Shown: positions 40,909 through 53,218, numbered from the stretch's first letter. The stretch: 64,000 nt of DNA from Hydra vulgaris (GCF_038396675.1 NC_088931.1:44919501-44983500); one strand, 5' to 3'. Program-made: numbers and translations. The notes: generated by a model not told the origin, from the sequence alone.

Positions 40909-41100
40909 TGGTTGACGTACTGGTTAGTGCATTGGACCTGCAATCCAAAGGTTGCAAGTTTGATCCCCGCTTGAAGAATATAAACAAGACTATTAGAATG
41001 ACTTCTTTAGTGGTTGCAAATATAACCAAATGGTTCTACATAAATGTCTTTAATACTCACAAATCATTTTTTTGTTATTTGGTTGATGTTATACTAAAAC
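40909..41100 (+). mobile_element. tRNA-derived SINE
   Basis: TTGACGTACTGGTTAGTGC (A-box region) is followed by ATTGGACCTGCAATCCAAAG and GTTGCAAGTTTGATCCCCGC (B-box). It shares TTGAAG..ATAAAC downstream with the copy at 34010. It is better preserved than that copy. The CCTGCAATC anticodon-arm-like region is present, but the 3' half is not a mature tRNA. Confidence 0.7.
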
Positions 41101-41115
41101 TGCATAATTTGAGGT

Positions 41116-41235
41116 GCCAAATACACAACCCTCATTTATTAAGCTTTTTTTTTACAAACTATTTTCATATTATAATTATAATATGAAAATAGTTTGTAAA
41201 GAAAAAGCTTAATAAATGAGGGTTGTGTATTTGGC
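41116..41235. repeat. 120-bp near-perfect hairpin palindrome
   Basis: GCCAAATACACAACCCTCAT starts the left arm and its complement ends the right arm. Arms of about 59 bp meet at TATAATTATA with almost no loop. Only one or two mismatches occur (T-run against A-run). Confidence 0.93.
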
Positions 41236-41510
41236 ATTGTATAAGATAATTTGTTTTTCCTCTAAATCTTTATACTTTTTTTTAATTGTGCATTAAAAAT
41301 GGTGTTTAAGTTGATCATAAGATTTTTTTAAAATTTTCTTCCTTAATAATTAAAATCCCTACTTTTATATTGTTATCAAAAAGTTCCCACAACCCCATTT
41401 ATTATTAGCCCACTTTATTACACTTTTTGCTTATTTGTCCGAGTATATAACTTGCAAGATTCTGCCTTTTAAAGAATATTTATACAATATTTATAAAGAA
41501 TATGTGTGTT

Positions 41511-41520
<10 letters not shown>

Positions 41521-41595
<75 letters not shown>
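41521..41595. repeat. (TA)n microsatellite
   Basis: GTGTGTGTGTA leads into pure TA. It lies directly after the last visible exon of the minus-strand CARF/MULE gene. Confidence 0.96.
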
Positions 41596-41597
<2 letters not shown>

Positions 41598-42175
41598 TAT
41601 TTATAAAGAACATATGTATGATATTTATAAAGAAAAGACTATTGTAATAGCAAATGGTGTCCACAGGACAATTAACGTTTGATACAGTGATCCAATGATA
41701 TTGACCAGTATGCAATACTTGCATGAACCTTCTCCTCTTTGAACAAGTATTTTCCCCCTAAGATTGTATCTTGAAAACCTGATTTAACATGAAATTGATT
41801 TTGAAGAATAAACTGGGCAGCATTAATACTTAAATTTGTTAGCATGTCATTGTTCTTAATAATAGTAATTTCAGCTTGTGGCAAAATGAATCGGTTATTG
41901 TCAAGGGTAAACCAATCAATACGATGTTCTTCCTGCACTGTTTCCATAGCTGTTTCAAGTGGCAAATTTAACAAGTTGTTGTTATTAAACATATTCCATG
42001 CAACACTAAATTCATCTTTTTCTGTTTCTAGATTTTCACATGTCTCCACTTCTACCGTTTCTAAGGGTTACTTTTCTTTTTATTTATTTGTAACTATTGT
42101 AAAATTTTTTAATGATCTGCATTTTTCTGCACATACCCCATGTCGCCCTGAAAAAAAATCATGTTTTTTGCTGAT

Positions 42176-42520
42176 TTAGAGCAGGAGAAATAGGTTTTTT
42201 GGAAAATGCAATTTCTGAATCTAAGTTCAAAAAGGGTGAGTTATGTATAATTTTGATAAAGTGTACCAATTCCACACTGGGTATTTATTAAAAATGGCAA
42301 AAAAATGCTTGCAAAGATATCCTGTTGTTTTCCAATCCTGGCAAGTGCAATTAGGCATAGTAAAAGAATCACTAAAAGAATTATCATAAAACTCACCAGT
42401 TTGTAAAAGACATGTAAACATGCAAGGTTCTCTGACTAAAAGTCCAGATGAGTCAATATGTTGTGCTAAAGACATTTTTTCCAAGCAATTTTTTACAAAG
42501 TGTCTTGGCCTATGATGCAA
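42176..42520 (-). pseudogene. SWIM zinc-finger exon of the MULE gene
   Basis: It encodes HHRPRHFVKNCLEKM, then the CxCx(n)CxH SWIM finger CTCQDWKTTGYLCKHFF, then WNWYTLSKLYITHPF. A one-base deletion near 42233 shifts the continuation (LNLDSEIAFSKKPIS). SWIM fingers follow the DDE domain in many Mutator-like transposases and bind DNA or protein. Confidence 0.75.
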
Positions 42521-43124
42521 AAAGATGGAAGATAAGAGCTATACTAGCAATATTGTCCACTAGATTTTGTATTAATCTCACAGTATCTAGATATAAAAAT
42601 ACTTTCGAGTAATTTTTGACCAATAACTTAATGAACTCACTACAAAGTTAAAAAATTACAAACAATCTGTAAAAAATAGTTTTAATTTAATAGAAATAAA
42701 ATATATAAATAATTGCCAAATGTAAATAGTTGAATGCTGTCAATAAAAAAATTAAAAAAAAACTTTTTAATAATGGTAACTAATTCAAAGGAAGATCTTT
42801 TATTAAAATTAACTTATTCTACTTTAATAACAAAAATTGAAAAAGTAACATTGTATAAATCTGGAAAATGTTCTTCAATAAGTACTGTTAGCATTGAAGT
42901 CAATGATGAATTTTGAAGCTTTTTTAAGTAGGAATGTTTAAAGGTTTCATTTTGCCTTTTGACACAATTGTTAGTATTAATACTTACCATTAATCTATCC
43001 TTACAATAAAAATATGCCCATCTCTAATACAGGTAAATAGAAGTAAATGTTTAGTCAAGGATTTTTATATAATTTATAAAAAAACTAAATAGTAAAATTT
43101 AATAAACGCATTAAAAATTAAAAC

Positions 43125-43770
43125 CTTAATTTGCGGCAACCACTGTTTTTCTAACCAATTAACCATATTTTTGTGGATAGGATTTTTATATGGATCACTG
43201 TTTCTTAAATTTGCCAGTACTGTATTTAAATCTTCAAATGATTGAGCTCTGGCAATCCACCTTAACTTGCTGAGCATTTCTATTTTAATTTCACTGCCAC
43301 CATTGCTAACTTTGCTAAACCAACGCTCCCATGCTTGTTCCCAATGAAAGTCACATATGAGAACTTGGCACTCTAAGTAGTGCAAACTTTAAAACATAAA
43401 TCATAACTAACTTAATACATACTCAGAGTTTACACCTAATGTGTTAAAATTTCACAGAGTTTCCCCCTTCTTTAACCCATGATTGCAGAAAAATCATAAA
43501 ATACCTGGATGTAAAAATTCAATAGCATTAATCTCTTCAGCACAACAGTCAACCATAGCATAAGCAGGATTCCAATTTCGATTCCACTCTTTTATCTTTT
43601 CAAGAGCCATCCAAATATTCATTGTTGACTCTCTTTCGCAAACAAAGGTACCCACAGTTTGGTAATCCACATTCGTCTTTACCAAAAAGAGGTAAAGAAT
43701 ATTTGGTTGTTTTATATGTTGCATCCAAAAGAGTAATTTCAATAATCTTTGCATTTTCAGAATGCGAAAT
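43125..43770 (-). pseudogene. MULE DDE catalytic exons
   Basis: Exon 43505 to about 43770 has LLDATYKTTKY (first Asp) and YAMVDCCAEEINAIEFLHP (second Asp). A two-base loss near 43690 shifts PLF to NVDYQTVGTFVCERES. Exon 43125-43372 (acceptor CTACTTAG) has VLICDFHWEQAWERWFSKV and LSKLRWIARAQSFEDLNTVL. The 3' exon is intact. The 5' exon abuts the Penelope-like insertion at about 43780. Confidence 0.75.
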
Positions 43771-43779
43771 ACTTACAAT

Positions 43780-46155
43780 ACGTAAAGATAATTTTCTTAC
43801 TTCACTTAACAATGTCGATGTAGAAGTTACCAACTTTATTAATAATCATGCAACAAATGAAGCTTTAAAAGATAGATTGTTATTGCGATACGAAGAATGC
43901 AAAAATGAAGATAAAGAACGAATTGATAAAAAATGGAAAAAAAAGATTGTTTCTACTAAATTACCTTTCGATAAAGATCGTCTATATTTCAATTCAAGAA
44001 GCTCTAAATTTAACCATCAAAAAGAAAAAGAGAAAGAAAATATCAATTCGGCAAACTTTAATTCTTCATCAAATAATATTATAAATTATTATTATACCAA
44101 TTGTTAAATAGCGCACCTTCAAAAAACTGGACAAGCACAATCCCAAGAAAATACAACCTAAGGTCATCAACCTATCCACCAAACACCTGACCACTTTCCA
44201 AATATCACTTCTGATAAAAGGTCCTAAATTCTGCCCAACAACTAAAGGTAATTTTTTACACATTAATTCAGATATAAGACAATTCACTCGAAAGCTTAAA
44301 CTAAAAGAAAAATTTTATGAAACCCATAATAATGATATTAGCATTTTAAAGAAGAAATCAAATTATAATGTTAAATCAACTCTTCCAGAACTTAATGAAA
44401 CAATTTCGAAAATCGAACAAGTTGATCCCATTAAAAATCTATCAGTTGATAATATTTCATCACAAGAAAGAACAGCTCTTAAAGAGCTGAGAGAAATGAA
44501 AGACATTGTTATTAAAATAGCTGATAAAGGTAGCAGTTTAACTGTGATGGACTCTACATATTACAGCGATAAGCTTGTTTATCAAGATCATCTATCATCT
44601 TCAATCACGTATGAAAAAACAAACTTAAACTCTGATAAACTAGTTTTCAAAAATCTTTTAAAAATGGTTGATAAACATAAATGCTTAACACAAAACGAGA
44701 TAGAATACATTACAAAATTTGAATGGAAATCAAGCAATTTTTATGTAGTTCCCAAAATTCACAAATGTAAAGAAATAATCAAAAAAGTTCAAGAGTCTAA
44801 TTCTCTAGTTATTGAAATGCAACCACCAATTGATTTAAAGGGTCGACCTATTATTGCAGGAATTGACTCACCTACGTCACATTTAAGCCAATTTCTGCAC
44901 GTAACTCTATCTCCTATTGTACGGAAGCAAAAAACTTATATAAAAGATGATTGGGACTTCTTAAGAAATTCCTAGAAAAGTAGAGCTAGATAGTATTATA
45001 CTAACATGTGACATTGTTAACCTTTACACTACAATTCCCCACAACCTTGGTTTAGAAGCATTAAAATTTTGGGTTGAAAAACATAAAAATCTAACACCTG
45101 AACGAATTACTACCAATTTCATTATAGAATCAGCATCATTTATTTTAAAAAACAATAATTTCCTCTTTGATAATCAATTGTTTCACCAAATCACAGGTAC
45201 AGTCATGGGTACAGACTTTGCACCAGACTATGCATGTCTTTCGATAGGTTTCTTAGAAGAAACAATACTTTTTCCAAAAATTCTACCAAGATTTTTTTCG
45301 AATGACGAGGTTCATACTATTGAACAGTTCTACTTTATATATGTTGATGATGGTTTTAACATATGGCCTAAACACTTAGATATAAACAAATTTAAATTGT
45401 CACTCGCCGAGTTAAACAATTCAATTACCTTCACAATTGACAATGGCATTGAATTAGTTGAAAAAGAAAATATTTATAATATAATTAATTTTTTAGACAT
45501 TTCTGTTATTCTTCAAAATAACAAATATATCAAAACTGACATATTTTATAAAGAAACAAACACACACGATTATCTTATTTTAACAGTCATCATCCTTACA
45601 ACACCAAAAAGAACATCCCTTACAGTCTTGCAAAAAGAATAATTGTATTTACATCTGATTATATCACCGAAAACCTGCGTTTAGCAGAGCTTAAATTATG
45701 GCTGAAAGAATGTAATTCTTTGACATTGTTATTGAAAAAGCATTTCATAATGCAAAACTACAAGGACCAGCTCAACAAAAGAAACCTAATGAAATCGTTC
45801 CTTTAGTCACTACATTTTACAGCAACCTAAATTGCCAACCTATATTAACTAAAACCAAACTTCTACTCAGTTTATCCACCAGTGAAAGAATACAAAAAAT
45901 ATTTTCTAACATAAATCCTGTAATAGCTTACAAACAACCACCAAATTTACTGAGACAACTTACTTCCGCTAAATTTAATTCCACAACATCTAATAACAAA
46001 AAGATAGGAATTTTCAAATGTAATGATAGTCGTTGCAAAATTTGTTTATTTTACCTACAAGAGGTAAATAATTTCGTAACATCCAACAGTACTATTTGGA
46101 ACATTAAAAGTCACATTACTTGTAGCAGCAAGAATGTCATTTATTATTTATAAAA
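43780..46155 (+). mobile_element. Penelope-like retroelement without GIY-YIG domain
   Basis: The plus strand encodes a PLE reverse transcriptase. First, a charged N-terminal region (44,000). Then VINLSTKHLTTFQISLLIKG (about 44158) and DIRQFTRKLKLKEKFYE. Next, IVIKIADKGSSLTVMDSTYY (44502) and WKSSNFYVVPKIHK. Then LKGRPIIAGIDSPTSHLSQF, ILTCDIVNLYTTIPHN (44998), TGTVMGTDFAPDYACLSIGF (45190) and FYFIYVDDGFNIW with catalytic Asp pair (45330). The linker zinc motif FKCNDSRCKICLFYL (46017) and NVIYYL (46134) precede a TAA, so the endonuclease is cut off at its start. Frameshifts occur near 44970, 45580 and 45700. The element sits in an intron/exon edge of the CARF/MULE gene, in opposite orientation. 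Confidence 0.82.
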
Positions 46156-46512
46156 TAATGGAACCATTTTTCCAGCTTTTTGTATTTCTGGAACTTAAAA
46201 GTGATTAAAATTTATTATCTTATGAAAGTCATTTGCATAAACAAAAGCATGATACTTTTAACTAACACTTCATGTTTTAAAAAATATTAGACAATGGTAA
46301 CTAATAGCAACAATACATTAATTGATTAAAAAATACTTTTGTAACAAAAAATAAATAAATTTGTACATAACAGCACTTAAACTAACACTACTGATGAAAC
46401 ATTGAAAGGCCTCTAGTGTTAAATATATTTTGTACTAATTTCTTACAAACCTTTAAAGAAATATATAGAAAAATTTTTTTTAAAGTTGAGATTTTGTTTG
46501 ACATACATTTTC

Positions 46513-46676
<164 letters not shown>

Positions 46677-46767
46677 AAAAAAAGAGATTAAAATAAACAG
46701 CGGAGGAAAGTTGTGTTAATAAATTTTGTTATCAACACATCTAGTACAATTGGCCAAGTTCAGATAA

Positions 46768-46962
46768 CAAGGTTCCCACAGGAAAAAAAAAATCAAAATT
46801 CCAGGACTTTTCAGGACAATTTTCAAACTTTTCCAGGAGATTTGCCAAAAATTGTTAGAAATTCCAGGACTTTTCCAAGACTTTTGTGAAAAAATAAAAA
46901 ATTTCAGAACTTTTCAGGACACAAGGCAAATTCCAGGACATTCCAGGACTCTGGGAACCCTG
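46768..46962. mobile_element. MITE with GGTTCCCACAG-type ends
   Basis: The left end CAAGGTTCCCACAGG and right end CTCTGGGAACCCTG are inverted. The interior is made of repeats of TTCCAGGAC(A/T)TTTC. This 'CAGGGTTCCCA...CCAGGACTTTTC' type is widespread in animals and usually placed with hAT elements. A target duplication is not clear (GATAA occurs on both sides, offset). Confidence 0.7.
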
Positions 46963-47380
46963 GATAAGGTGTGCCTAGGCCATCATTGAAGATTAAAGGA
47001 AAGTTTTACACCTCATCTGTTCAGAGTGTTATAATGTATAACAGTGAAACACTACCAATAAACGTTGATAATGTTCAGAGCTTGGAAAGGACAGAAAAGA
47101 CCAGGTGGAAGTAGGGTGTGACTCTAAAAGACAAGAAAAGAAGGCTAGTCTTATCCACAAATCTGAGGTGAACTGTCAAGTCAAAAAAATGATGCAGATG
47201 ATTGAGTATTACTATGTTGAGAGTTATAAGTTATAAGGAAAGAAGGACAAAAGTAAAAAAACCTGGAGAGAGTGGAGCTCTAGCGTAACTATCGAGCACT
47301 CTTAATATATTCAAAAGTTATTTTCTTTTAAATTCATATATACACATATATGCAATATATGCATATATATAAATATATAT
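46963..47380. other. unassigned DNA, slightly GC-richer
   Basis: Between the MITE and the Tc1 copy. It has fewer A/T runs (GACCAGGTGGAAGTAGGGTG) than its surroundings and may be an old retroelement fragment. No coding signal is recognised. Confidence 0.35.
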
Positions 47381-47382
47381 AC

Positions 47383-48560
47383 ACTAGTGGCCATTGAAAT
47401 AAAGCCAGCAGCAAAATTTATGGAAAATACACAGTTTACTCGAGCAACAAGGTCTAGCAGGCATATTATCAAATGCAATTTTAACCTTACAATACACTGA
47501 ATAAAGTTCTAGCTCAAACGATGAATAAAAGTCAGTAATTCACAGGATATCCTTTATTTTTAAGCACAGCATTAATGCGATCAGGCATGCTATGAACAAG
47601 TGTTCTACAGTATTCCGGTGTTATTTCTGATGTAGGACGATGTGCAGCAATTTTCCTTTTCATAATTTGCCAACAATTTTCAATCACATTTAGATCAGGT
47701 GAATTTGATGGCCAATCTTGATGGAAAGAAGTTCAATGTTGTTGTCTGAAAACCACTTTTGGACAATCTTTGCGGTGTGACAAGGGGCTGAGTCTTGTTG
47801 CATAATTGTTGCTCCTGAGATGTTCATGTGGATTTGAAGCTTACTTTCAAGAACCTCCAAGTACTTTTTGGCATTGACCTTTCCCCCTTTATCGAAGATG
47901 TGAAGTCCACACCGACCACTTGCTGTGATGCCACCCCAGATTATGACGCTTGGTGAATGTTTGACAGTTTTGATGGTGTATTTGGGATTGAATCGCTGAG
48001 AGGCAGGACGTCTGACATAATTGTAACCAGGGCCTCGTAGCTGCTGAAAGGTACTTTCATCTGAGAACATGACTCTCTCCCATCACTCCCTTGATTTGTC
48101 TTTCATCGCACGGCAAAACTTCAATTGCTGGAGGAGTTGTTGTTTCGTGATTAGAGGTTTCTTCGCTGGTCTGCGAGCTACAAGACCAAAGTCATTTGAC
48201 AGACGTCTCCTAACAGTCCTAGCACTCACTTGAATACCCCTGTCACTAGCCAGGCTTGCAACGCGTGCAGAAGAAGTATGCGGACTAGACACAACAATGC
48301 TCTTCAAATAACGATCATCACAATGATTTGTTTTTCGTACTCCCTTGCAGTTGGAACGTCGTGAAACACCTCCAGATTTTAAAACATTCTCAATGGCACC
48401 TCTAGAAATCTTCAGTTTCTTTGCAATATCACGCTGAGAATAACGCTCAGCATTCAATGTTACAATTTGCCCCCTTGACAAAATCATTAATATCTGGCTT
48501 TTTCCCCATTATCACACTAAAATAAGCAATAGCAACATTATAGTTTTTCAGCAAGAAATC
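47383..48560 (-). mobile_element. Tc1-like element, right end lost at a (TA)n tract
   Basis: The left end after TATATATA reads CACTAGTGGCCATTGAAATA, typical of a Tc1/mariner terminus. The matching right terminus is absent, and a TA microsatellite begins at 48563. The interior is a minus-strand transposase. It lies in a large intron of the CARF/MULE gene. Confidence 0.65.
47537..48510 (-). pseudogene. Tc1-like DD34E transposase, one stop and one frameshift
   Basis: The 48487-48083 frame holds the paired helix-turn-helix domain (YSQRDIAKKLKISRGAIENV; VSARTVRRRLSNDFGLVARR). The frame then continues, after a TGA at 48083, with MFSDESTFQQLRGPG (first Asp) and ATIMQQDSAPCHTAKIVQKW (second Asp). 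A shift near 47720 leads to SPDLNVIENCW (Glu) and, finally, GYPVNY with stop near 47537. The TGA replaces what is probably Trp before ERVMFSDE. Nearly full length. Confidence 0.85.
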
Positions 48561-48561
48561 A

Positions 48562-48665
<104 letters not shown>

Positions 48666-48747
48666 CTATAGTTTGTTGGCTTTAGGAAGAGCGGAAGGAA
48701 AAAAGTGATTCTTACGCCAACACATACGTCACTTTTAATTACTTTTG

Positions 48748-48781
48748 ACTTTCGTCCAACATTTCCGTGTTGGACGAAAGT
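48748..48781. repeat. 14-bp stem hairpin
   Basis: ACTTTCGTCCAACA, loop TTTCCG, then the exact complement. A related CTTTCGGACAAC lies at about 49307, so both may belong to one MITE carrying the 42-bp repeat between them. Confidence 0.8.
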
Positions 48782-49009
48782 AAAAACCATTAATTTAATT
48801 ACAAATTAATCGTTTTTTAAAAAAACCACAAAAACGCAAATTTAATTGACCAGAATGTTTTTAAAAACATTCTGAATGTTTTTATAACATTTTGAATGTT
48901 TTTAACAATATAAACAATGTTTTTATTTTTATTTTTTTTAATAAAATGTTTTTATTTTTATTTTTTTTAATAAAATGTTTTTTTTTTTATTTTTTTTACT
49001 GTAAATCAT

Positions 49010-49210
49010 GCGCGGAGTGTTGCTACATCGACTATCTTATAGCCTGACTCGCAAGGGAGTGCTGCTACATCGACTGACAAATAGCCTGACTCGCAAGGGA
49101 GTGCTGCTACATCGACTGACAAATAGCCTGACTCGCAAGGGAGTGCTGCTACATCGACTGACAAATAGCCTGACCCGCAAGGGAGTGCTGCTACATCGAC
49201 TGAGGGTTTG
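49010..49210. repeat. 42-bp tandem repeat, 4.5 copies
   Basis: Unit contains GGGAGTGCTGCTACATCGAC then TGACAAATAGCCTGACTCGC. It is markedly GC-richer than its flanks. The period is a multiple of three, which explains the open frame with repeated GVLLHRLTNSLTRK. Confidence 0.93.
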
Positions 49211-49338
49211 GTTGGGGCAGGCAGTCTATCATTATTAAAAAAAAAAAATTCCGGTCTTGCATTTTAATTTTTACTTTTTGTCAACAAAATATCGAAAAAA
49301 CTTTCGGACAACATCTAAGGGTTCTATATATATATATA

Positions 49339-49970
49339 TATATTAGTAAAAAATCACTTAACAAAATTTTTTTCCATTTAACACTGTGTTTCATCAACAA
49401 AGATTCATCAGAAATGGACGATCAAATTAATAAAACTTCAATTTATACCAAAAATTAAATTACAGGAAGTTGCAAATGTCTTTACAACTGTAAATTTTCA
49501 CACATTTGTGGAATTCGCTGACACTATTACAAAAAGAATTCTTTAGAAATGATTACTTATGCTATTTTTTTAAATGTTTTTTTAAAAAGGGTAGTTAATG
49601 TATATATTATTTGAACTCATTTATTTTTATAATATAATTTCTAAATGTAGGCATGAAAATAAGTTTCTCCTAAAAAACTATAAAAATAAATGAGTTCAAA
49701 TAATATTTACATTAACTACCCTTTTTAAAAAAACATTTAAAAAAATAGCATAAGTAATCATTTCTAAAGAATTCTTTTTATAATAGTGTCAGCAAATTCC
49801 ACAAATGTGTGAAAATTTACAGTTGTTAGGACATTTGCAACTTCCTATAATTTAATTTTTGGTATAAATTGAAGTTTTATTAATTTGATCATCCATTTCT
49901 GATGAATCTTTGTTGATGAAACAGTGTTAAATAGAAAAATTTTTTGTTAAGTGATTTTCTACTAATATAT
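49339..49970. mobile_element. 632-bp foldback element
   Basis: Arms of about 291 bp (49339-49630 and 49680-49970) are inverted and nearly identical, with a 49-nt loop. The outer ends read TATTAGTAAAAAATCACTTA and its complement with one change; inner ends read TGAACTCATTTATTTTTAT. No coding capacity. A short (TA)n tract (49325-49343) touches the left end. Confidence 0.88.
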
Positions 49971-50033
49971 AATTGCTCTGTTCTTTTAAGAACATTGAGC
50001 ACTCTATTGTGTAGAATACTTTTTAAAGTTGTT

Positions 50034-50198
<165 letters not shown>

Positions 50199-50291
50199 TA
50201 TACTTGTATACCAATATTCAATTACATTTTCTAAAGAAAAAATAAAGATGTTTACATGTGAACTTATATTGATATAATATTAACGACATAC

Positions 50292-50624
50292 GTTTGATTG
50301 TTATTCCTTTTGGTTGAAGATAAAAATCTTTGGCCAGAATTTTGAACTTCCATTGCTCCATTTTTTTAATAAGACACTCTTGGTCAATATTGGAATGCCG
50401 ATTCTTTTGTATTGCATCTAGCATATAATTACGAATAATTTTATTAGATGGTAAGAACCTTTTATTTGATCTGCTTAGACACAAACTATTTTGGAATATT
50501 TCTTTAGTAACAATGATCTCTAATTTTCTCCGCATTTCATCTACACTTTTAATGAATCCAGAAGATGCAAATTCTTTTTTTCTTTTTTTAATCTTTTATC
50601 AATTGGCTGGGATATACCTGCGGC
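50292..50624 (-). pseudogene. CARF/MULE gene exon 6
   Basis: Acceptor TTTGTTCAG, then AAGISQPIDKRL. A run of seven A near 50580 is one base out, after which EFASSGFIKSVDEMRRKLEI and NIDQECLIKKMEQWKFKIL follow. Donor is AAAC|GTATGT. The (I/N)DQE(C/N)L pattern precedes the MULE domain in related cnidarian proteins. Confidence 0.6.
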
Positions 50625-50639
50625 CTGAACAAATGGCAT

Positions 50640-51930
50640 AAAATTCCAAAAATTAGATAAAAAATTGAATTAAAAAATGATAAGAAAATTCTATAAAATG
50701 TATGTTATGAAGTTAATTATTATCAATTATTTTTGCGTTTACAAAAAGTAATAAAAAGAGAAAAATATTTAGTAGTAGCAATTTTATGTTACTACTAAAA
50801 TATATAATTTATATTTACATAAAACTGTAAAATGAATAATAAACAGTAAAATGAAACGTCTCACGATTAGCATAGTTATGTATTTTGTTAATCGTCGAAG
50901 TTAAAAGACATTTTGTTTTGAACTAATATTATTTTCATGGCATTCTAAAAACTTTCTACTGTTACAACTATTGTTCACTATATATATTATTTTGACAAAG
51001 GCACTTGAAAATACAACTTGTGACTCTTGTCAATAATTATCTATATATACAAAACTTAAACAATTAACTCTATATAAACAGCGTCAATAATTGGTAACAA
51101 TTATTCTATAAACAAGACATAATAATAGAGCGTGAGACACAAATCAATCATGCCAAATATTCTTTATTACTTTTTACATTATTTATCTTATATAATTTAT
51201 TAAATATTTATCTTATACAAAAACCTTGGATTGTTGCAACATTGATATTAACCACATTTTAAGCACCCAGTCCAGCTCAGTTACTATTTACTAGCAATAT
51301 AATATTGTATGTAATAAAAAAGGAAGGGAAACCTAAAACGATACTAACTTAGAATAACTAGTTGTGTCTGGGCTGTTGTTATCAGGCAATCAAAAAATGC
51401 GGATAGGCTTATGGACTACAATAAGAAAAAAGTTATGGGATTTAAAGCCCTTGAAGCCCTATCATATTTTAGACTGGAGTCAAAGTAACCATTTTACATA
51501 ACGACGCAGGAATCAAAACTGATAGCTATTATAATTAGATAGATCATAAGTGTTGATATTTTTGACCTGTTTCCTCAAATTTTTGGTACGTTATAAATAG
51601 TTAATTATATAAACTGAAATAAAAATAAGTTTATACTAAACTTTAAAAAGTTTTACTTTATTATAAATTTTAGATAATATAGTGAAATAAATTACTACAT
51701 GTTAAATCAAATTGAATCTAGAATTTATTTTATATTTACAATTTAATTATTTTGTTTATTTACAATAGAATTTATTTTATATTTACAATGTAATTTATAT
51801 TTACAAATGACATTTACTACAGATAGCTTACTGCTATTAATATAAAACAACTGAATGTAAAAAAACTTAGCAGGATGTGGTACAGTTTCGACTAAAAAGA
51901 CGCTTTACAGTATTAAATTAACAATCAAGA
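50640..51930. other. intron of CARF/MULE gene, nothing recognised
   Basis: AT-rich intron with A/T homopolymers and short repeats of ATTTATTTTATATTTACAAT at about 51722-51810. No coding signal. Confidence 0.5.
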
Positions 51931-52199
51931 CAAATCTTACATCTCCAGTAAAGTGACCAGTATGAGAATTTTCTGAAGGAAAGAAAACTAAAAACATTCT
52001 TTTTCCAACAGTTTTGTTTCTTGCCATAGCATCTTTAATACATTTAGTATACTCGGTAATCTAAAGCAAAGTTTATTTTAAAGTATTAAATAAGTAGTTT
52101 TAAGAACATATTCTAGGGGTGAGAGCACATGTCTAAAAAATGTTGTTTCCTAAAAAAATTTTTTTTGAGACATGATATATTATATCATGTATTAGTGGA

Positions 52200-52470
52200 A
52201 TAATGATAAAAAAATGTTTTTGGATGAAATATTAAAATGATTTTGTTTTTTAAGTCCCTTAATGGTTTAAACTCTGAATTTATAAAGTTATATTTATAAA
52301 AAAATTTACCATTACCACTTTGATGTTGCAATAAATTGATGCTACCACCATAAGGCTCTAACCATAAGAATATCAATAATATTTTTTTTAGAGCCACCTC
52401 ACTATGGAATTATCTTGATAATAACACCATGTCTTTAAAAAGAACACAAGTGTTGACATAAAAAAAATCT
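52200..52470 (+). pseudogene. non-LTR RT C-terminal fragment
   Basis: The plus strand encodes LFFKSLNGLNSEFIKLYL and, after stops, IFFRATSLWNYLDNNTMS. This matches the LNGL...P.Y and RA...LWN.LP end of non-LTR reverse transcriptases. It lies in a CARF/MULE intron on the opposite strand. Confidence 0.55.
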
Positions 52471-53140
52471 TATATTGAAATGGGGAAACCAATTTTTCTA
52501 ACATTTGCAAATTTTAGTTTTTTTTAAATATTATTATATGACAAGGCCTATAATATAATATAATAAATAAATTTAAATATATTCCTTTTAATACTTATGA
52601 TTTTTTGTTGGTCATTTTTACAGTTAAAATTAAACCTGTTTATTTTTTGTACGATATTTATGTTTGTGTTTGTCTGTATAGACAACACACACAAACCTAA
52701 ATGTCACATTGTGTGTATTGATATTAATAAGTTTATTTTTTAAACTACTGTAAACTATTAACTTTTAAATAAAATTTGAAAAAAAATAACTAAATATAGA
52801 ATACATTTAGGGGGTGATACTCTTTTCAAAAGTTTTTTTTAAGGGACACCTTACTACATAATAGTATTATAAACTTAAATGAAAATAAAACACATAAAAA
52901 AATGAAATAAAATCTTACACTAAAACCTGGGAACTGATAAATTTTTTTAATTTTTATTTGACAACTACATTTAAATTTCTTGGTGTCTTGGACCATTACA
53001 TAATTTTTGGAAAAAGTGTGATCCAATACCTAATAAGATAAGTATACAAACAAATTGAAAAATTATATATTTAGATATATAAATTTTAACATAACTGTAT
53101 AACAACATGTTGCACAGTTAAATAATTTAAACATGTTAAA

Positions 53141-53218
53141 TATACTGTGTAACAAATAATATTTGTTACACAGTATATACATGTTAAATATACTGTGTAA
53201 CAAATAATATTTGTTACA
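53141..53218. repeat. 17-bp palindrome duplicated in tandem
   Basis: TATACTGTGTAACAAAT, loop AAT, then the exact complement (53141-53177). The left arm and loop recur at 53190-53216. It is preceded by ACATGTTAAA in both copies. Confidence 0.88.

Noticed and set aside
40909-40980. Possible functional tRNA gene
   Set aside because: Better preserved boxes than the first copy, but no convincing acceptor stem; it shares a SINE body with 34010.
42734-42916. Plus-strand ORF ending IEVNDEF
   Set aside because: Lies opposite the MULE gene intron; Lys-rich, no homology recognised, no transposon context.
49008-49238. Repeat protein GVLLHRLTNSLTRK
   Set aside because: It comes from a 42-bp tandem repeat, with no flanking coding sequence.
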